From: Archangium_A sp035910535
GTDB lineage: Bacteria > Myxococcota > Myxococcia > Myxococcales > Myxococcaceae
Reading direction: 5' to 3'
DNA: 64,000 nucleotides
NCBI GenBank assembly: GCA_035910535.1
Contig: JAMHXF010000032.1
Location: forward strand, 186,001-250,000
Positions 41,620 to 51,700 of the stretch are shown piece after piece (position 1 is the stretch's first letter; every line of letters starts with the position of its first letter). The notes below the pieces were generated by a model. That model was not told the origin of the DNA and did not search any database. It was given only the letters and a program-made list of their open reading frames with translations. Both the position numbers and the translations under genes were made by a program.

Positions 41620-43374
41620 GTGAGCAGTTCTCCCCGTTCAGACAAACGCGTGTGGCTGCGCGTGATGCAGCGAACGGCGCCGTTTCGCAGCACGGTGAGC
41701 GTCGCGGTGTTGCTGTCGTTGGTGGCCGCAGCTGCGGGCTCGGTGTGGGCCTCTCTGGTGGGGCCGTTGCTGCGCGGCGTGCTGACCGGCGACGCGGTCT
41801 CGTGGGGCCCGTTCGAGCTCTCGCGCGCAGACCTGGTGGTGCAGTTGCCGCTGGCCATCGTCGGGGTCGCGGCGGTGAAGGGCCTTTCTTCGTGGCTGCA
41901 CGCCGGGCTGATGAGCCGCGTGTCGCAGGGCACGTTGTCGCAGCTGCGCGAGGCGCTCTACGGGCGACTGCTGGTGTTGCCGCCGAAGTGGTTCGAGCAG
42001 CGGCACTCGGGCGAGCTGTTGTCGCGCTTCACCAGCGACGTCGCGCAGCTCGAGTTCGCGGCGGGCCAGGCGCTGTCGGCGCTGAGCAAAGACACGCTGC
42101 AGGTGCTGGGCTTGTTGACGGTGTGCTTCGTGACCGACTGGAAGCTGGCGCTCGTCATTTTTCTCGTGCTGCCGGGCACCATCATTCCTGTGTCCCGCTT
42201 CGCGCGCGGCGTGAAGAAGACGGCGACGAAGTCACAGGCGTCGCTGGGGCAGCTGTCGATGATCGCCGCCGAGCAGCTGCACAACCTGCCCGTGGTGCAG
42301 GCGTACCGCGCAGAGGCCGCGGCGTTGGCGCGCTTCGACGCCGAGCAGGAGCGCTACCTCGCGGTCATGCGTCGCTCCTTGTTCATTCGTGGCGCGTTCT
42401 CGCCGACGACCGAATTTCTGGGCGTGCTGGGCGTGGCGGCAGCCGTGACGTTCGGCACGCGCGCCGTGCAGGCCGACCCGGCGCTCGCGGGCAGCCTCGT
42501 GAGCTTCCTCGCGGCGTCGCTGTTGCTGTACCAGCCGGTGAAGTCGCTCTCGAACACGGTCTCGCAGCTGTCGCAGGGCGCCGGCGCGGCGACGCGGTTG
42601 TTCGAGGTGCTCGACGCGGTGCCTGAAGCCGATGCCGGTGGTGAAGCCGGGCCGCTGCGTGAGGCGCTGCGCTTCGAAGACGTGCGGCTCACGTACGCCG
42701 ATGGTCGCGAGGCGCTGCGCGGGCTGTCTTTTGAAGTGCCTGCGGGGAAGTTGGTGGCGTTGGTCGGCGCGTCGGGCTCGGGCAAGTCGAGCGCGTTGTC
42801 GGTGTTGCTGGGGCACTCCATCGCCACGTCGGGGCGCGTGTGGTGGGGCGCGCACGAGCTGAGCGCCCTGTCGCGGCGCAGCGTGCGTTCGCAGCTCGCG
42901 TGGGTGCCGCAGGAGCCGGTGCTGTTGTCGGGGACGATTCGCGAGAACCTGAAGGTGGGCCGGGTCGACGCGACCGACGCGCAGCTGTGGACGGCGCTGG
43001 AGCGCGCCCACGCGGTGAACTTCGTACGCGTGTTCGAGCACGGCCTCGATGAAGACGTCGGCGAGCGCGGTTCGCGGTTGTCGGGTGGGCAGCGGCAGCG
43101 GCTGGCGATCGCGCGCGCGTTCTTGAAGGAGCCGTCGTTGTTGTTGCTCGACGAGCCGACGAGCGCGCTCGACGCGGGGACCGAGGCCGAAGTGCAAGCG
43201 GGCCTCAGCGAGTTGATGAAGGGGCGCACGACGCTGGTCGTCGCGCATCGGTTGTCGACGGTGCGCCGCGCAGACCTCATCGTCGTGATGGCCGCGGGCG
43301 CGGTGGTCGAACAGGGCACGCACGACGAGCTGCTGGCGCGCGGAGGTGTGTACGCACGCATGAGCGCGCTGTAG
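41620..43374 (+). CDS. MsbA-like ABC exporter (fused permease and ATPase)
   Basis: Homodimeric half-transporter of 584 residues: six membrane helices (about 20-310) and a nucleotide-binding domain with Walker A GASGSGKSS, Q-loop WVPQEP, signature LSGGQRQRL and Walker B LLLLDEPTSALD with the H-loop VAHRLST. Overall it is close to lipid-flippase MsbA-type exporters. The cargo is unknown: it is not next to the LPS genes. GTG start at 41620. Confidence 0.92.
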   Translation: MSSSPRSDKRVWLRVMQRTAPFRSTVSVAVLLSLVAAAAGSVWASLVGPLLRGVLTGDAVSWGPFELSRADLVVQLPLAIVGVAAVKGLSSWLHAGLMSRVSQGTLSQLREALYGRLLVLPPKWFEQRHSGELLSRFTSDVAQLEFAAGQALSALSKDTLQVLGLLTVCFVTDWKLALVIFLVLPGTIIPVSRFARGVKKTATKSQASLGQLSMIAAEQLHNLPVVQAYRAEAAALARFDAEQERYLAVMRRSLFIRGAFSPTTEFLGVLGVAAAVTFGTRAVQADPALAGSLVSFLAASLLLYQPVKSLSNTVSQLSQGAGAATRLFEVLDAVPEADAGGEAGPLREALRFEDVRLTYADGREALRGLSFEVPAGKLVALVGASGSGKSSALSVLLGHSIATSGRVWWGAHELSALSRRSVRSQLAWVPQEPVLLSGTIRENLKVGRVDATDAQLWTALERAHAVNFVRVFEHGLDEDVGERGSRLSGGQRQRLAIARAFLKEPSLLLLDEPTSALDAGTEAEVQAGLSELMKGRTTLVVAHRLSTVRRADLIVVMAAGAVVEQGTHDELLARGGVYARMSAL

Positions 43375-43384
43375 ACCGCGCCGC

Positions 43385-43744
43385 ATGCGCCTCTTCTCAT
43401 TGCTCATCGCCCTGTCATTCACCGCGTGTGGCCCCACCGGAGGCTCGGCGTGCACCACCGAAGCCGAGACCGCGTGCGGCAGCAGCACGTCGCTGCTCTC
43501 GTGCGAGAAGGCCGCGTGGCGCGCGTACGAGTGCCCCAGCTGTGCGGGCAACGTGTGCAACTGGAAGAACGCGAAGATCGGCGACGGCTGCCCCGAGTCA
43601 CAGCACGGGCGCGGCTGGTGCTCGCAGAACGGGCGTCAGCTCAGCTGCTTCTATTCGACGTCGGCCGGCGCGGGCGTGTTCGTCGAGTCGGCCTGCTCGA
43701 AGTGCGTCGAAGGAAAGACCATCGACGAAATCGGCGGCTGCTGA
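43385..43744 (+). CDS. Small cysteine-rich lipoprotein, unknown function
   Basis: A 119-residue predicted lipoprotein with lipobox Cys15 (SFTACG). The mature part has twelve further cysteines, many in Cys-x2-3-Cys or near pairs (ECPSCAGNVC), suggesting a disulfide-knit secreted domain. It starts 10 bases after the ABC exporter stop and may be its co-transcribed partner. Not recognised as a known family; its end abuts the convergent S46 peptidase stop. Confidence 0.75.
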   Translation: MRLFSLLIALSFTACGPTGGSACTTEAETACGSSTSLLSCEKAAWRAYECPSCAGNVCNWKNAKIGDGCPESQHGRGWCSQNGRQLSCFYSTSAGAGVFVESACSKCVEGKTIDEIGGC

Positions 43745-45730
43745 TCACCTCGTCAGCTCGTCGGCCACGTGCGCCGCGCCGTAGACCTGTCGGAGCGCCG
43801 CGAGAATGAGCGCTCCGTGCACCGCGACGGCGCGATTGCCCTGCGGCTCGTAGCCGAAGTTGCCACCCAGCGACTGCAGGTTGCCGTCGAACACCAGGCC
43901 CACCACGTCACCGCGCGCGTCGACCAGGGGTGACCCTGAGTTCCCTCCGATGATGTCGTTGGTCGTCGCCACGTTGTACGGCGTCGCGCCGCTCAGCTTC
44001 GACTTCACCGCGAGCCACTTCTCGGTCACCGCGTACGGCGCCTTGCCCGACGCGCGCTCGAACAAGCCCTGCACCGTCGTCATCGCCGGGCCTTTGCCGA
44101 CGCCTTTGATGCGCCCGTACGACAAGCGCAGCGTGAACGTCGCGTCGGGAGCGCCCGTCACGCCGACGGTGCGCTTCGCCTCGGCCAGCAGCTCACCGTT
44201 CTTCTTCACCACCGAGTCGACCTCGTCTTCGAAGCGCTTGCGCACCGCGCGCGACTCGTCGTCGACCAGCTTCGCGAACGTCACCATCACGTCGGGCGTT
44301 GCGCGCTCGAGCTGCGCCTTGCGCACTGCGGGGTCACCCAGCTTCGTGCCGTCGACGAGCTCCGCGGCGCGCTCATCAGGCGACTTGCCGGCGAGCACCT
44401 TCTTCACGAAGACGTCGTCAGCGCCGTACACCTCGCGCAGCTTCGTGAGCGACCACGTCAGCCGCGCCTTCTCGAGCTCGAGCGGGATCGGCGCAGCGTC
44501 GAGCAACGACTGCTTGAGCGCCGGCAGCTGCGCGTCGGTGTACTCGCGCAGCCGCTCACCGTTCGGTTTCGCCGTCTCCACGGGGAAGCGCGCCAACTTC
44601 CGCGCGTGCACGAAGAGCTCTGACTGAAACGCGAGCCCGCCTTCCCGCATCACGTAGTCGACGTACAACGTGCGCTGCGTCGCCATCGCGCCGGCGATCG
44701 CGTCCCACGCGCCCTTCGTCGACTCGGGCGCCTTCTCACGAAGCGCGCTTTCATTCGCACGTTTGCCTTCGAGAAAGCCGGGCGCCACCAGCGCGTCACG
44801 TCGGCCCTTCAACGCCTTGAGCGAGTTCTCGATGGAGCGCAGCCGCGACTTGCCCACGCGCTCACGGTCAGCCGACTGCTTCATCCACTCGTCCAACCGG
44901 CCGCGCTGCTCAGCGTACGACGCGATGGCCCACGGCAAGGACACGTCACGCAGGTACTCGTACTGCGCGACGGTCAACGAGCGCTCCGTGCCCCCGGGGT
45001 GACCCGAGACGAAGACCACGTCACCTTCCTTCGCGCTCTTCTTCGACCACTTCAAATGCTCGGGCGTCTTCGCGGGTGCGCCGTCGACGTAGATGCGGAG
45101 GAACGCCGCGTCGAAGCCGTAGCGGGGAAAGTTGAAGTTGTCGGGGTCGCCTCCAAACGCGGCCATCTGGAACTCCGGCGCGAACACCACGCGGAGGTCT
45201 TGAAAGCGCCGGTACTCGTACAAGTGAAACTGCGCGCCGTGGAACAGCGTCACCACGTCACAGCGCTTCGTCGCCTCGCCCTTGCTGCACTCTGACTCGA
45301 GGCGCGACGTCTCGGCCTTCAGCTTCTTCTGGAAGTCGGGGCCGCTGACGCCCTTCGTCGCTTCACGCACGGCGTCGGTGACGTTGGTGATGCGCACCAG
45401 CTGGTTGCCTTCGAACTTCGGGCACTTTTCTTCAGGGCCGAGGAAGCCGGTGGCGAGCAGGTCGCGCGAGGGCGTCGAGAGATCTTCGAGGCACGCACGA
45501 ATGCAGTGGTGGTTGGTCATCACCAGGCCGTCGGCCGAGACAATCGACGCGCTGCACCCGTTCGCCAGCCGCAGGCTCCCCAGGCGCACGCGATCGAGCC
45601 ACGCCTGGTCGACCGAAACGCCGACGTCTTTCTTCGCCTGCGCCGCCGGGAAGTCGTTGAACAACCACATGCCCTCTTCGGCGAGCGCCACCGCCGAAGA
45701 CAGCACCACCAACGCAGTGAAGAGCCGCAT
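43745..45730 (-). CDS. S46 family peptidase (dipeptidyl-peptidase 7/11-like)
   Basis: Exported serine peptidase of 661 residues that cleaves dipeptides from peptide N-termini. Signal peptide at 1-17 (ALVVLSSAVALAEEGMW). The opening EGMWLFNDFP and the triad are visible: His in MTNHHC, Asp in RYGFDAAFLRIY and Ser in DIIGGNSGSPL. The S1 residue near the active site cannot be read with certainty. Likely used to feed on peptides, consistent with a predatory lifestyle. Confidence 0.93.
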   Translation of the reverse strand: MRLFTALVVLSSAVALAEEGMWLFNDFPAAQAKKDVGVSVDQAWLDRVRLGSLRLANGCSASIVSADGLVMTNHHCIRACLEDLSTPSRDLLATGFLGPEEKCPKFEGNQLVRITNVTDAVREATKGVSGPDFQKKLKAETSRLESECSKGEATKRCDVVTLFHGAQFHLYEYRRFQDLRVVFAPEFQMAAFGGDPDNFNFPRYGFDAAFLRIYVDGAPAKTPEHLKWSKKSAKEGDVVFVSGHPGGTERSLTVAQYEYLRDVSLPWAIASYAEQRGRLDEWMKQSADRERVGKSRLRSIENSLKALKGRRDALVAPGFLEGKRANESALREKAPESTKGAWDAIAGAMATQRTLYVDYVMREGGLAFQSELFVHARKLARFPVETAKPNGERLREYTDAQLPALKQSLLDAAPIPLELEKARLTWSLTKLREVYGADDVFVKKVLAGKSPDERAAELVDGTKLGDPAVRKAQLERATPDVMVTFAKLVDDESRAVRKRFEDEVDSVVKKNGELLAEAKRTVGVTGAPDATFTLRLSYGRIKGVGKGPAMTTVQGLFERASGKAPYAVTEKWLAVKSKLSGATPYNVATTNDIIGGNSGSPLVDARGDVVGLVFDGNLQSLGGNFGYEPQGNRAVAVHGALILAALRQVYGAAHVADELTR

Positions 45731-45745
45731 GGCGCGGACCCTGAA

Positions 45746-46060
45746 TCAGTTCAGGAGGTGCGGCAACACGAAGTACAGGTCGACGTCGGCCTCGCACTCG
45801 AGGCAGCGGCCACGCGCCACACGCAGGCCCAGCCGCGCCGTTTCGCCGAGCGGCTGCACGCGCCCGCCACACGCGCACCGCACCGCGGCCTGCGCGTCTT
45901 CCAACACGCGCGCCGACGACAACACGAGCGGGTTGTCAGCCGACGCGCCGGGCCGCGCCAGGAACGCGCGCTCTTCGCGGCGCACCTTCACCGCGCGCAA
46001 TACCCGCCGCGTGCCCCACACGGCGAGCGACACCAACAACACTGGCAGCAGCAGATCCAC
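45746..46060 (-). CDS. Small membrane-anchored protein with zinc-ribbon-like cysteines
   Basis: A 104-residue protein with an N-terminal membrane helix (LLLPVLLVSLAVW) and, in the C-terminal half, CAC and CLEC pairs that could bind a metal. GTG start. It is 15 bases upstream of the S46 peptidase on the same strand, so probably the same transcript. Function unknown. Confidence 0.65.
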   Translation of the reverse strand: MDLLLPVLLVSLAVWGTRRVLRAVKVRREERAFLARPGASADNPLVLSSARVLEDAQAAVRCACGGRVQPLGETARLGLRVARGRCLECEADVDLYFVLPHLLN

Positions 46061-46114
46061 CTGAGCACGCCGCTAGCGCGAGGCGCGCGCCGCTGACAAG
46101 TTCTGCGGCGAGCC

Positions 46115-46576
46115 ATGAAGACGTTCACCGTGAATGAAGCCCTGCAGCCGCTGCTCGAACAGATGAGCCACGACATGGCGGTGCCCGTCGAAGGGCTCGT
46201 GAATCAGGCGCTGTTCAACTGGGCCACGCTGCACGGCTACGCGAACCCGAGCCTCGTGACGGGAGACGACCTCGACTGGAGCGAGGTCATCTCGAAGGGG
46301 CGCCGCGTCTTCCTGGTGCTCGAAGATCGCGAAGTCGAAGTTGAAGGTGAGCGCTTCCTCGTCGGTCGCGACGTGAGCTGTCAGTTGAGCATCGAGTCGG
46401 CGCGCATGAGCCGACAGCACGCGGCGTTCACGGTGCGCCCCGACGGGCTGGTGGTTGAAGATCTCGGCTCGTCGAACGGCACCTGGTTCAACGGCGCGCG
46501 CATCACCCACCGCGCTTTGCTCGACGGCGATGAGTTGTTCTTCGGCGACGTGCTCGCGCGCGTCGAGTACCGCTGA
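46115..46576 (+). CDS. FHA domain protein
   Basis: A 153-residue cytosolic protein. The N-terminal part (1-55) is helical (NEALQPLLEQMSHDMAVPVEGLVNQALF). The C-terminal FHA domain (about 60-153) has the phosphothreonine-binding GR, SRQHA and SNGTWFNG motifs, so it should bind phosphorylated Thr peptides. A Ser/Thr kinase gene lies about 15 kb away in the same window, but no direct link is shown. Converges with the gene at 46581. Confidence 0.9.
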   Translation: MKTFTVNEALQPLLEQMSHDMAVPVEGLVNQALFNWATLHGYANPSLVTGDDLDWSEVISKGRRVFLVLEDREVEVEGERFLVGRDVSCQLSIESARMSRQHAAFTVRPDGLVVEDLGSSNGTWFNGARITHRALLDGDELFFGDVLARVEYR

Positions 46577-46580
46577 GCCG

Positions 46581-47021
46581 TCAGACGACTCCATCGATGC
46601 GCGCGCCGAGGTTCGCGTCGAAGCGCAGGCACGACACCTCACCTGTCGGCCCGCGTACGAAGGCGCCGTAGACCGCGAACGCATCCAACGCCTCGAAGGT
46701 GCCGAACTCCGGCTCGCGCTGCAGGCCACGAAACGAGTCGCGCGCGCAGAACACGTACTGCGGCGCGTCGACGTACAGGTCGAAGTTCGAGAGCCCCGGC
46801 GGGAGGTTCGGGTCTTGCGTGTCGCGCGCGAGCGCCTCGAGCGCCGCGTCGAGGTCGACGGCGCTCGAGACCCCGTAGAAAATCATCAACTCCGCGCGGT
46901 CGCCCGCACGCCAAAGTCGGGGCAAGACGAGCACCTGCGCACGTTGCAACGTCGCGTGCTTCCGAAACGCAGGCTCGAGCTGCGTGGCCACCAACCAACG
47001 ATGAAACGGGCCGACGCTCAC
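46581..47021 (-). CDS. Protein of unknown function
   Basis: A 146-residue soluble protein that begins MSVGPFHRWLV and is rich in hydrophobic beta-like stretches (LQRAQVLVLPRLWRAGDRAELMIFYGV). It has no signal peptide. GTG start overlaps the stop of the outer-membrane barrel gene (GTGA), so it is translationally coupled and the last gene of the long surface operon. Not recognised. Confidence 0.7.
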   Translation of the reverse strand: MSVGPFHRWLVATQLEPAFRKHATLQRAQVLVLPRLWRAGDRAELMIFYGVSSAVDLDAALEALARDTQDPNLPPGLSNFDLYVDAPQYVFCARDSFRGLQREPEFGTFEALDAFAVYGAFVRGPTGEVSCLRFDANLGARIDGVV

Positions 47022-48724
47022 AGCGGCGCGTCCAGAAAGTCGGGGCGGAGGTCGTTGATCTGCCCCCAGCTCGCGTTGAGTCGATCGAAGCCCGGCTGCG
47101 GCCCGCCGATGACGAACCCGAAGTCGATGCGCAGCACCTCACGGTTGAACTGCGGCAACAGAATGCGAAAGCCGATGCCCGTGGTGTGCGTGAGCTGCAC
47201 CACCGAGTCGAACGCCGAGCCCACGTCGTAGAACAAGACGATGCCCAGCCAGCTGCTCCAGAACTCGAGGGGCTTCGCGCGGTACTCGACGTTGGCCAGC
47301 ACCATGTTCCGACCGCCGAACTGCTCGGCGTAGGTGCCGCGCAGCCCCGACGAGCCGCCGAGCAGCAGCTGTCGGTTGTCCAAATCGTTGGCCTTGAAGT
47401 CGACGAGCACGCGCGTGACGAGGCGGCCGCCCCAGAACAGCGGGCTGTAGTTGGTCAGCTCGGCGGCGAGCCGTCGGTTGGCGATTTCCTGCCCGGGGCG
47501 AACGCGCATCGCGCCGGCCACCGTGACGGAGAGCAGGTTGTCCCAACGGTAGAAGCGGTACCGCAGCGAGCCTCCGACCTCGATGAAGTGCGACGGCGCG
47601 AACGGCAACGGGAACGCGTACCGAACGCCGCCCTGCGCGAGCCAGCCCAGCTGAAAGTCTTCCGACAGCTCGTAGGTGTCGATGTTCTTGAGCACCCGGA
47701 AGTCTGCGGGGAAGGCGCGCACATACGCCGACGCGTAGGTGACGTTCTCAGAGCGCGGCAGGTAGTTCGCCGTCAGCCACGCCGACTTCGCTTCATCGCC
47801 CACCGTCGGCCGGTACTGACGAAACCACGCGCCCACCGACGCGCTCACGTCGACCTTCAGCTCGCGCCCGAAGCTGCGCGTGAGCTTCGCTTCGCCCGCG
47901 TACTCGCGCACGTCGTACACGTTGGGCACCGAGTCCGTATCGTTGGCGTCGGGGTACGGCACGTCCCACACGTTCGCGCCCCGAAAGATGCGGCGACGGC
48001 GCACGTTCCACGTCCCGTCGACGGTGAAGCCCCACTGCGGGTCGAGGTTGATGATGGGCTGCCCCAGGCTCACCGCGCCCGCGGTGCCTTCGATGGCGCC
48101 CGTGAGCCGATTGAAGATGAGCGACGCCGACTCGCCGACGTACCAGCGCGTGCTGAAGAGCCGCCGCTCGATGAAGGTCTGCCCGACCGAGAAGGTGTCG
48201 AGGCGCACCACGGTGTTCACCGCGAGCTGCTGGCCCCAGCCGTTGAAGTTCACCTCGATGAGCTGCAGCTGCAGGTACTGCAACAACGGGCCGATGAGCG
48301 TGAACGCGTTCGAGAGCCGCAGGCTCCACTTGTCTTTGATGACCACCAGCATCGCCACGCCGCCGTTGGTGCCCTTGACGGGGAGCACCTTCGCCACCGC
48401 GATGAAGAAGAGCCGCCGCAGGTTGCGCTCGGTCTCGAGCACACGATGCGGGTCCCACGTCTCGCCGACGGGCTGCATCACCTCCCGGCGCACCACCTCG
48501 TCGCGCGTACGCACGTGAATGAGGTTGAACGCGCTGGGGTACAGGTCTTCGGGGCCGACGACGTCTTCCGTCGAGACCAGCACCTCCTCGACGACCTTGC
48601 CGTCGGGCGAGAGCTCGCGCTCACGCCCGTGCTGCGACATGCCCCACGAGACCAGGCGGTCTTCGTAGTTCGACGCCTGCGAGATCGGCACGGCGGCCAG
48701 CACCGCCGCGAGGAGCAACGTCAC
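47018..48724 (-). CDS. BamA/TamA-family (D15-type) outer membrane protein with a single POTRA-like domain
   Basis: Outer-membrane barrel protein of 568 residues with a signal peptide (1-18). Residues about 80-135 look like one POTRA domain (TERNLRRLFFIAVAKVLPV, VVIKDKWSLRL). The rest is a beta barrel with the conserved LGGSSGLRGTY motif, equivalent to the VRGF/Y loop. With only one POTRA it is not BamA itself but a dedicated secretion or assembly pore. It follows the giant surface protein by 42 bases, suggesting it serves that protein. GTG start at 48724. Confidence 0.85.
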   Translation of the reverse strand: MTLLLAAVLAAVPISQASNYEDRLVSWGMSQHGRERELSPDGKVVEEVLVSTEDVVGPEDLYPSAFNLIHVRTRDEVVRREVMQPVGETWDPHRVLETERNLRRLFFIAVAKVLPVKGTNGGVAMLVVIKDKWSLRLSNAFTLIGPLLQYLQLQLIEVNFNGWGQQLAVNTVVRLDTFSVGQTFIERRLFSTRWYVGESASLIFNRLTGAIEGTAGAVSLGQPIINLDPQWGFTVDGTWNVRRRRIFRGANVWDVPYPDANDTDSVPNVYDVREYAGEAKLTRSFGRELKVDVSASVGAWFRQYRPTVGDEAKSAWLTANYLPRSENVTYASAYVRAFPADFRVLKNIDTYELSEDFQLGWLAQGGVRYAFPLPFAPSHFIEVGGSLRYRFYRWDNLLSVTVAGAMRVRPGQEIANRRLAAELTNYSPLFWGGRLVTRVLVDFKANDLDNRQLLLGGSSGLRGTYAEQFGGRNMVLANVEYRAKPLEFWSSWLGIVLFYDVGSAFDSVVQLTHTTGIGFRILLPQFNREVLRIDFGFVIGGPQPGFDRLNASWGQINDLRPDFLDAPL

Positions 48725-48766
48725 CCGGCAACCATACGCGCGCCGGGCCGGGAGACGTTCGCCGAA

Positions 48767-51700
48767 TCAGGCCGCGCTGCGGCGAGACCGACGACGCAGC
48801 AACCACGCCGCGGCGCCGAGCAACCACAACCCGGGAGCGGTTGAGCAGCCGCCACCCGTCAGCATCGTGCCGTCGACGAAGCCGTCGCCGTCCGCGTCGA
48901 GCTGGCCGATGCGGAACGAGACCGGCTCTGAGTCGCGGCCCGCAGAGCGCGCCACCACGGAGTGATCCCCAGCGCTCAGCGGCGTCGATGACGCACACGA
49001 GAACGCGCCCGTCGCGTCGCTCATCGCCGTGCACACCAGCTCGCCGTCGACGAACACCTCGACGGCCTGCCGCGGCGTCGCGGTGCCGGTGAACGTGACG
49101 CTCGTCGTGCGCACCAGCTCGCCTTCGCCAGGTGACGTCACCACGGGCTTCACGGCCACGGTGAAGTCGGCCTCGTTGCTCTGCTTCGCGCCGCGCGCCG
49201 TCGTCTGTCGCGCGACCGCGGTGTGGGCGCCCGCCGGCAGCTCGTTCGTCGCGGCGCACGACCACGCGCCCGCAGCGTCGACCACCGCCGTGCACACCAC
49301 CGCGCCGTCGACCAACACGTCGATGGTCGCGCCGGGCTCGCCGGTGCCGGTGAACGTCGGGCGCGTGCCCGTCAACGAGCCGTCGACCGGAGACGTCAAC
49401 ACCGGGTCGGCCTCCGGCATCACCGGCACCATCACCGTGAAGGTGTTGGTCGCCGAGGTCGGCGAGTCGTTGCCCGCGGCGTCGCGCGAGACGGCGTTCA
49501 CCGTGTGCTGCCCTTCGGCGAGCGGCGTCGCGCCCATGCAGGACCAGTCGCCCGCAGCCGAGGCCGTCACCACGCACACCACGAAGCCGTCGACGCGCAC
49601 CGTGACGGTGCTGCCGGGCTCTGCGGTGCCCGTGTACGTGGGCAGCGTGTTCGTCGTCGCGCCGTTGGCAGGACCCGTGACCACCGGCGCTACAGGCGCG
49701 ACGGTGTCGACCACGAAGGGCACCGGCGCGCCGGGCTGACTCGTGCCCTCTGCGTTGGTGGCCGTCACGGTGACGTCGTGCGCTCCGTCGGCCAGCGCCG
49801 GGCTGCGACACGCGAAGTGGCCCGTGTTGTCGGCCACCGTCACGCACGCCGGCGTGGTGCTGCCGTCGACGTACACATTGATGGTGGCGTTGGGCGTCGC
49901 CGTGCCGGTGAAGTCCGGCGTCGCAGTGCCGACGACTTCATCGACTGCCGGGCTGGTGATGACCGCGCTCGGCAGGTCGGCCGCGGCGGTGAACGGGTGC
50001 GGCGTGGCGTTGGGGCTCTGGTTGCCCGCAGGGTCGGTGGCGCGCGCGGTCACGTCATGCGCGCCCGGAGTCAGCGCCGTAGCGCCCGTGCACGCCCACT
50101 GCCCATTGACGTCGGCCGTAACGGTGCACACCGGCGTGCTGCTGCCGTCGAGGAAGACGTCGACCGTCGCGCCGGGCTCCGCGGTGCCCGTGTAGGTCGG
50201 GTGCAGGTTGGTGGTCGCGTTGGGCGCCGGCGAGGTGATGACCGGCGCGGGCGGCGGCACGCTGTCGATGGAGAAGTCGACCGGCGTCGACTGCGGGCTC
50301 GTGCCGTAGGCGTTGGTCGACGTCGCCACGGTGCGATGCGGGCCCTCGGCCAGCGGCGTGGTGGGCGTACAGCTGAAGGCGCCCGACGCGCTCGCGGTGG
50401 CCGTGCAGACCGGCGTCATGCCGCCGTCGACGTACACGTTCACCGTGCTGCCCGGCGCCGCGGTACCCGCGAAGGTCGGCGTGGTGTCGGTGGTGCGCGA
50501 GCCGTCGACGGGCGAAGTGATGACCGGCGGGCCAGGCGCGATCGCCGGCTCGACGGTGAAGCTCCGCGTCGTCGAGTCGGTGCTGTTGCCTGCCGCGTCG
50601 GTCGACGTGGCGACGACGGTGTGCGCGCCGACGCTCAGCGCCGTGGTGGCCACGCACGAGAAGTGGCCCGACGCATCGGCCGTCGTGGTGCACGCGGCGG
50701 TGCTGCTGCCGTCGACGAAGAGCTCCACCGTGCTCCCCGGCTCAGCGGTGCCCGCGAAGGTCGGCGTGGGCGACGTGGTGTCACCTTCACCCGGCGCGGT
50801 GATGACCGGCGCGACCGGCGCCGTGGTGTCGATGGTGAAGGAGCTCGTGACGGGCGAGGAGTTGTTGCCGGCGGCGTCGGTGGCCACGGCGGTGACGGCG
50901 TGCGGCCCGTCGCTCAGGGAGCTCGACGCCGGGCATGACCAGTTGCCCGACGCGTCGGCGCTCACGGTGCAGAACGCGGTGGTCGAACCGTCGAGGAACA
51001 CGTTCACCGTGGCGTTGGCTTCAGTGGTGCCGGTGACGGTGACCGTCGGCGTGGCGCTGACGCTGCCCGACACGGGCGTGGCGATGGCCACCGGAGGCGC
51101 GCTGGTGTCGACGGTGAAGGTGTTCGGCGGCGAGACGAATGACGTGCCGCCTCCGCTGGTCGCCTGCGCGGTGACGGTGTGCGAGCCCGTCGTCAGCGGC
51201 GTGGTGGGCGTGCAGGACCAGTTGCCCATGACGTCAGCGGTCGCGGTGCAGGCGGGCGTGGTGCTGCCGTCGAAGAAGACCTCCACGGTGGCGCCGGGCG
51301 CCGACGTGCCGGTGACGGCGGGCGTGGTGTCGTTGGTGACGGAGTTGTGCGCCGGCGCGGTGACGACCGGCGTCGGCGTACCAGACGAGACGGTCGCCAC
51401 GGTGGCGTCGTCGACGGCGGCGGTGGCGGGGTCATCGCTCACGCGCGGGCCGTAGGCGTCGCTGGTGGTGAGGTTGGCCTGGTTGCTGAGCTGCACCGCC
51501 GACGTCAACGTGGAGTCGATGCGCTGGCGCACCGTGGCGGTGACGGTGGCACCTGCGGCGAGGTCGCCGACGTCGACGTTGAGCAGGCTGCCCGTCACGG
51601 TGACGGTGCCCTGCGTCGTGCTGGCGCTGCCCGCGACGATGGGCGCGTGCATCGACGGCAAGGTGTCGCTCAGCGTGAGCCCGGTGCTGGGGCCCGTGCC

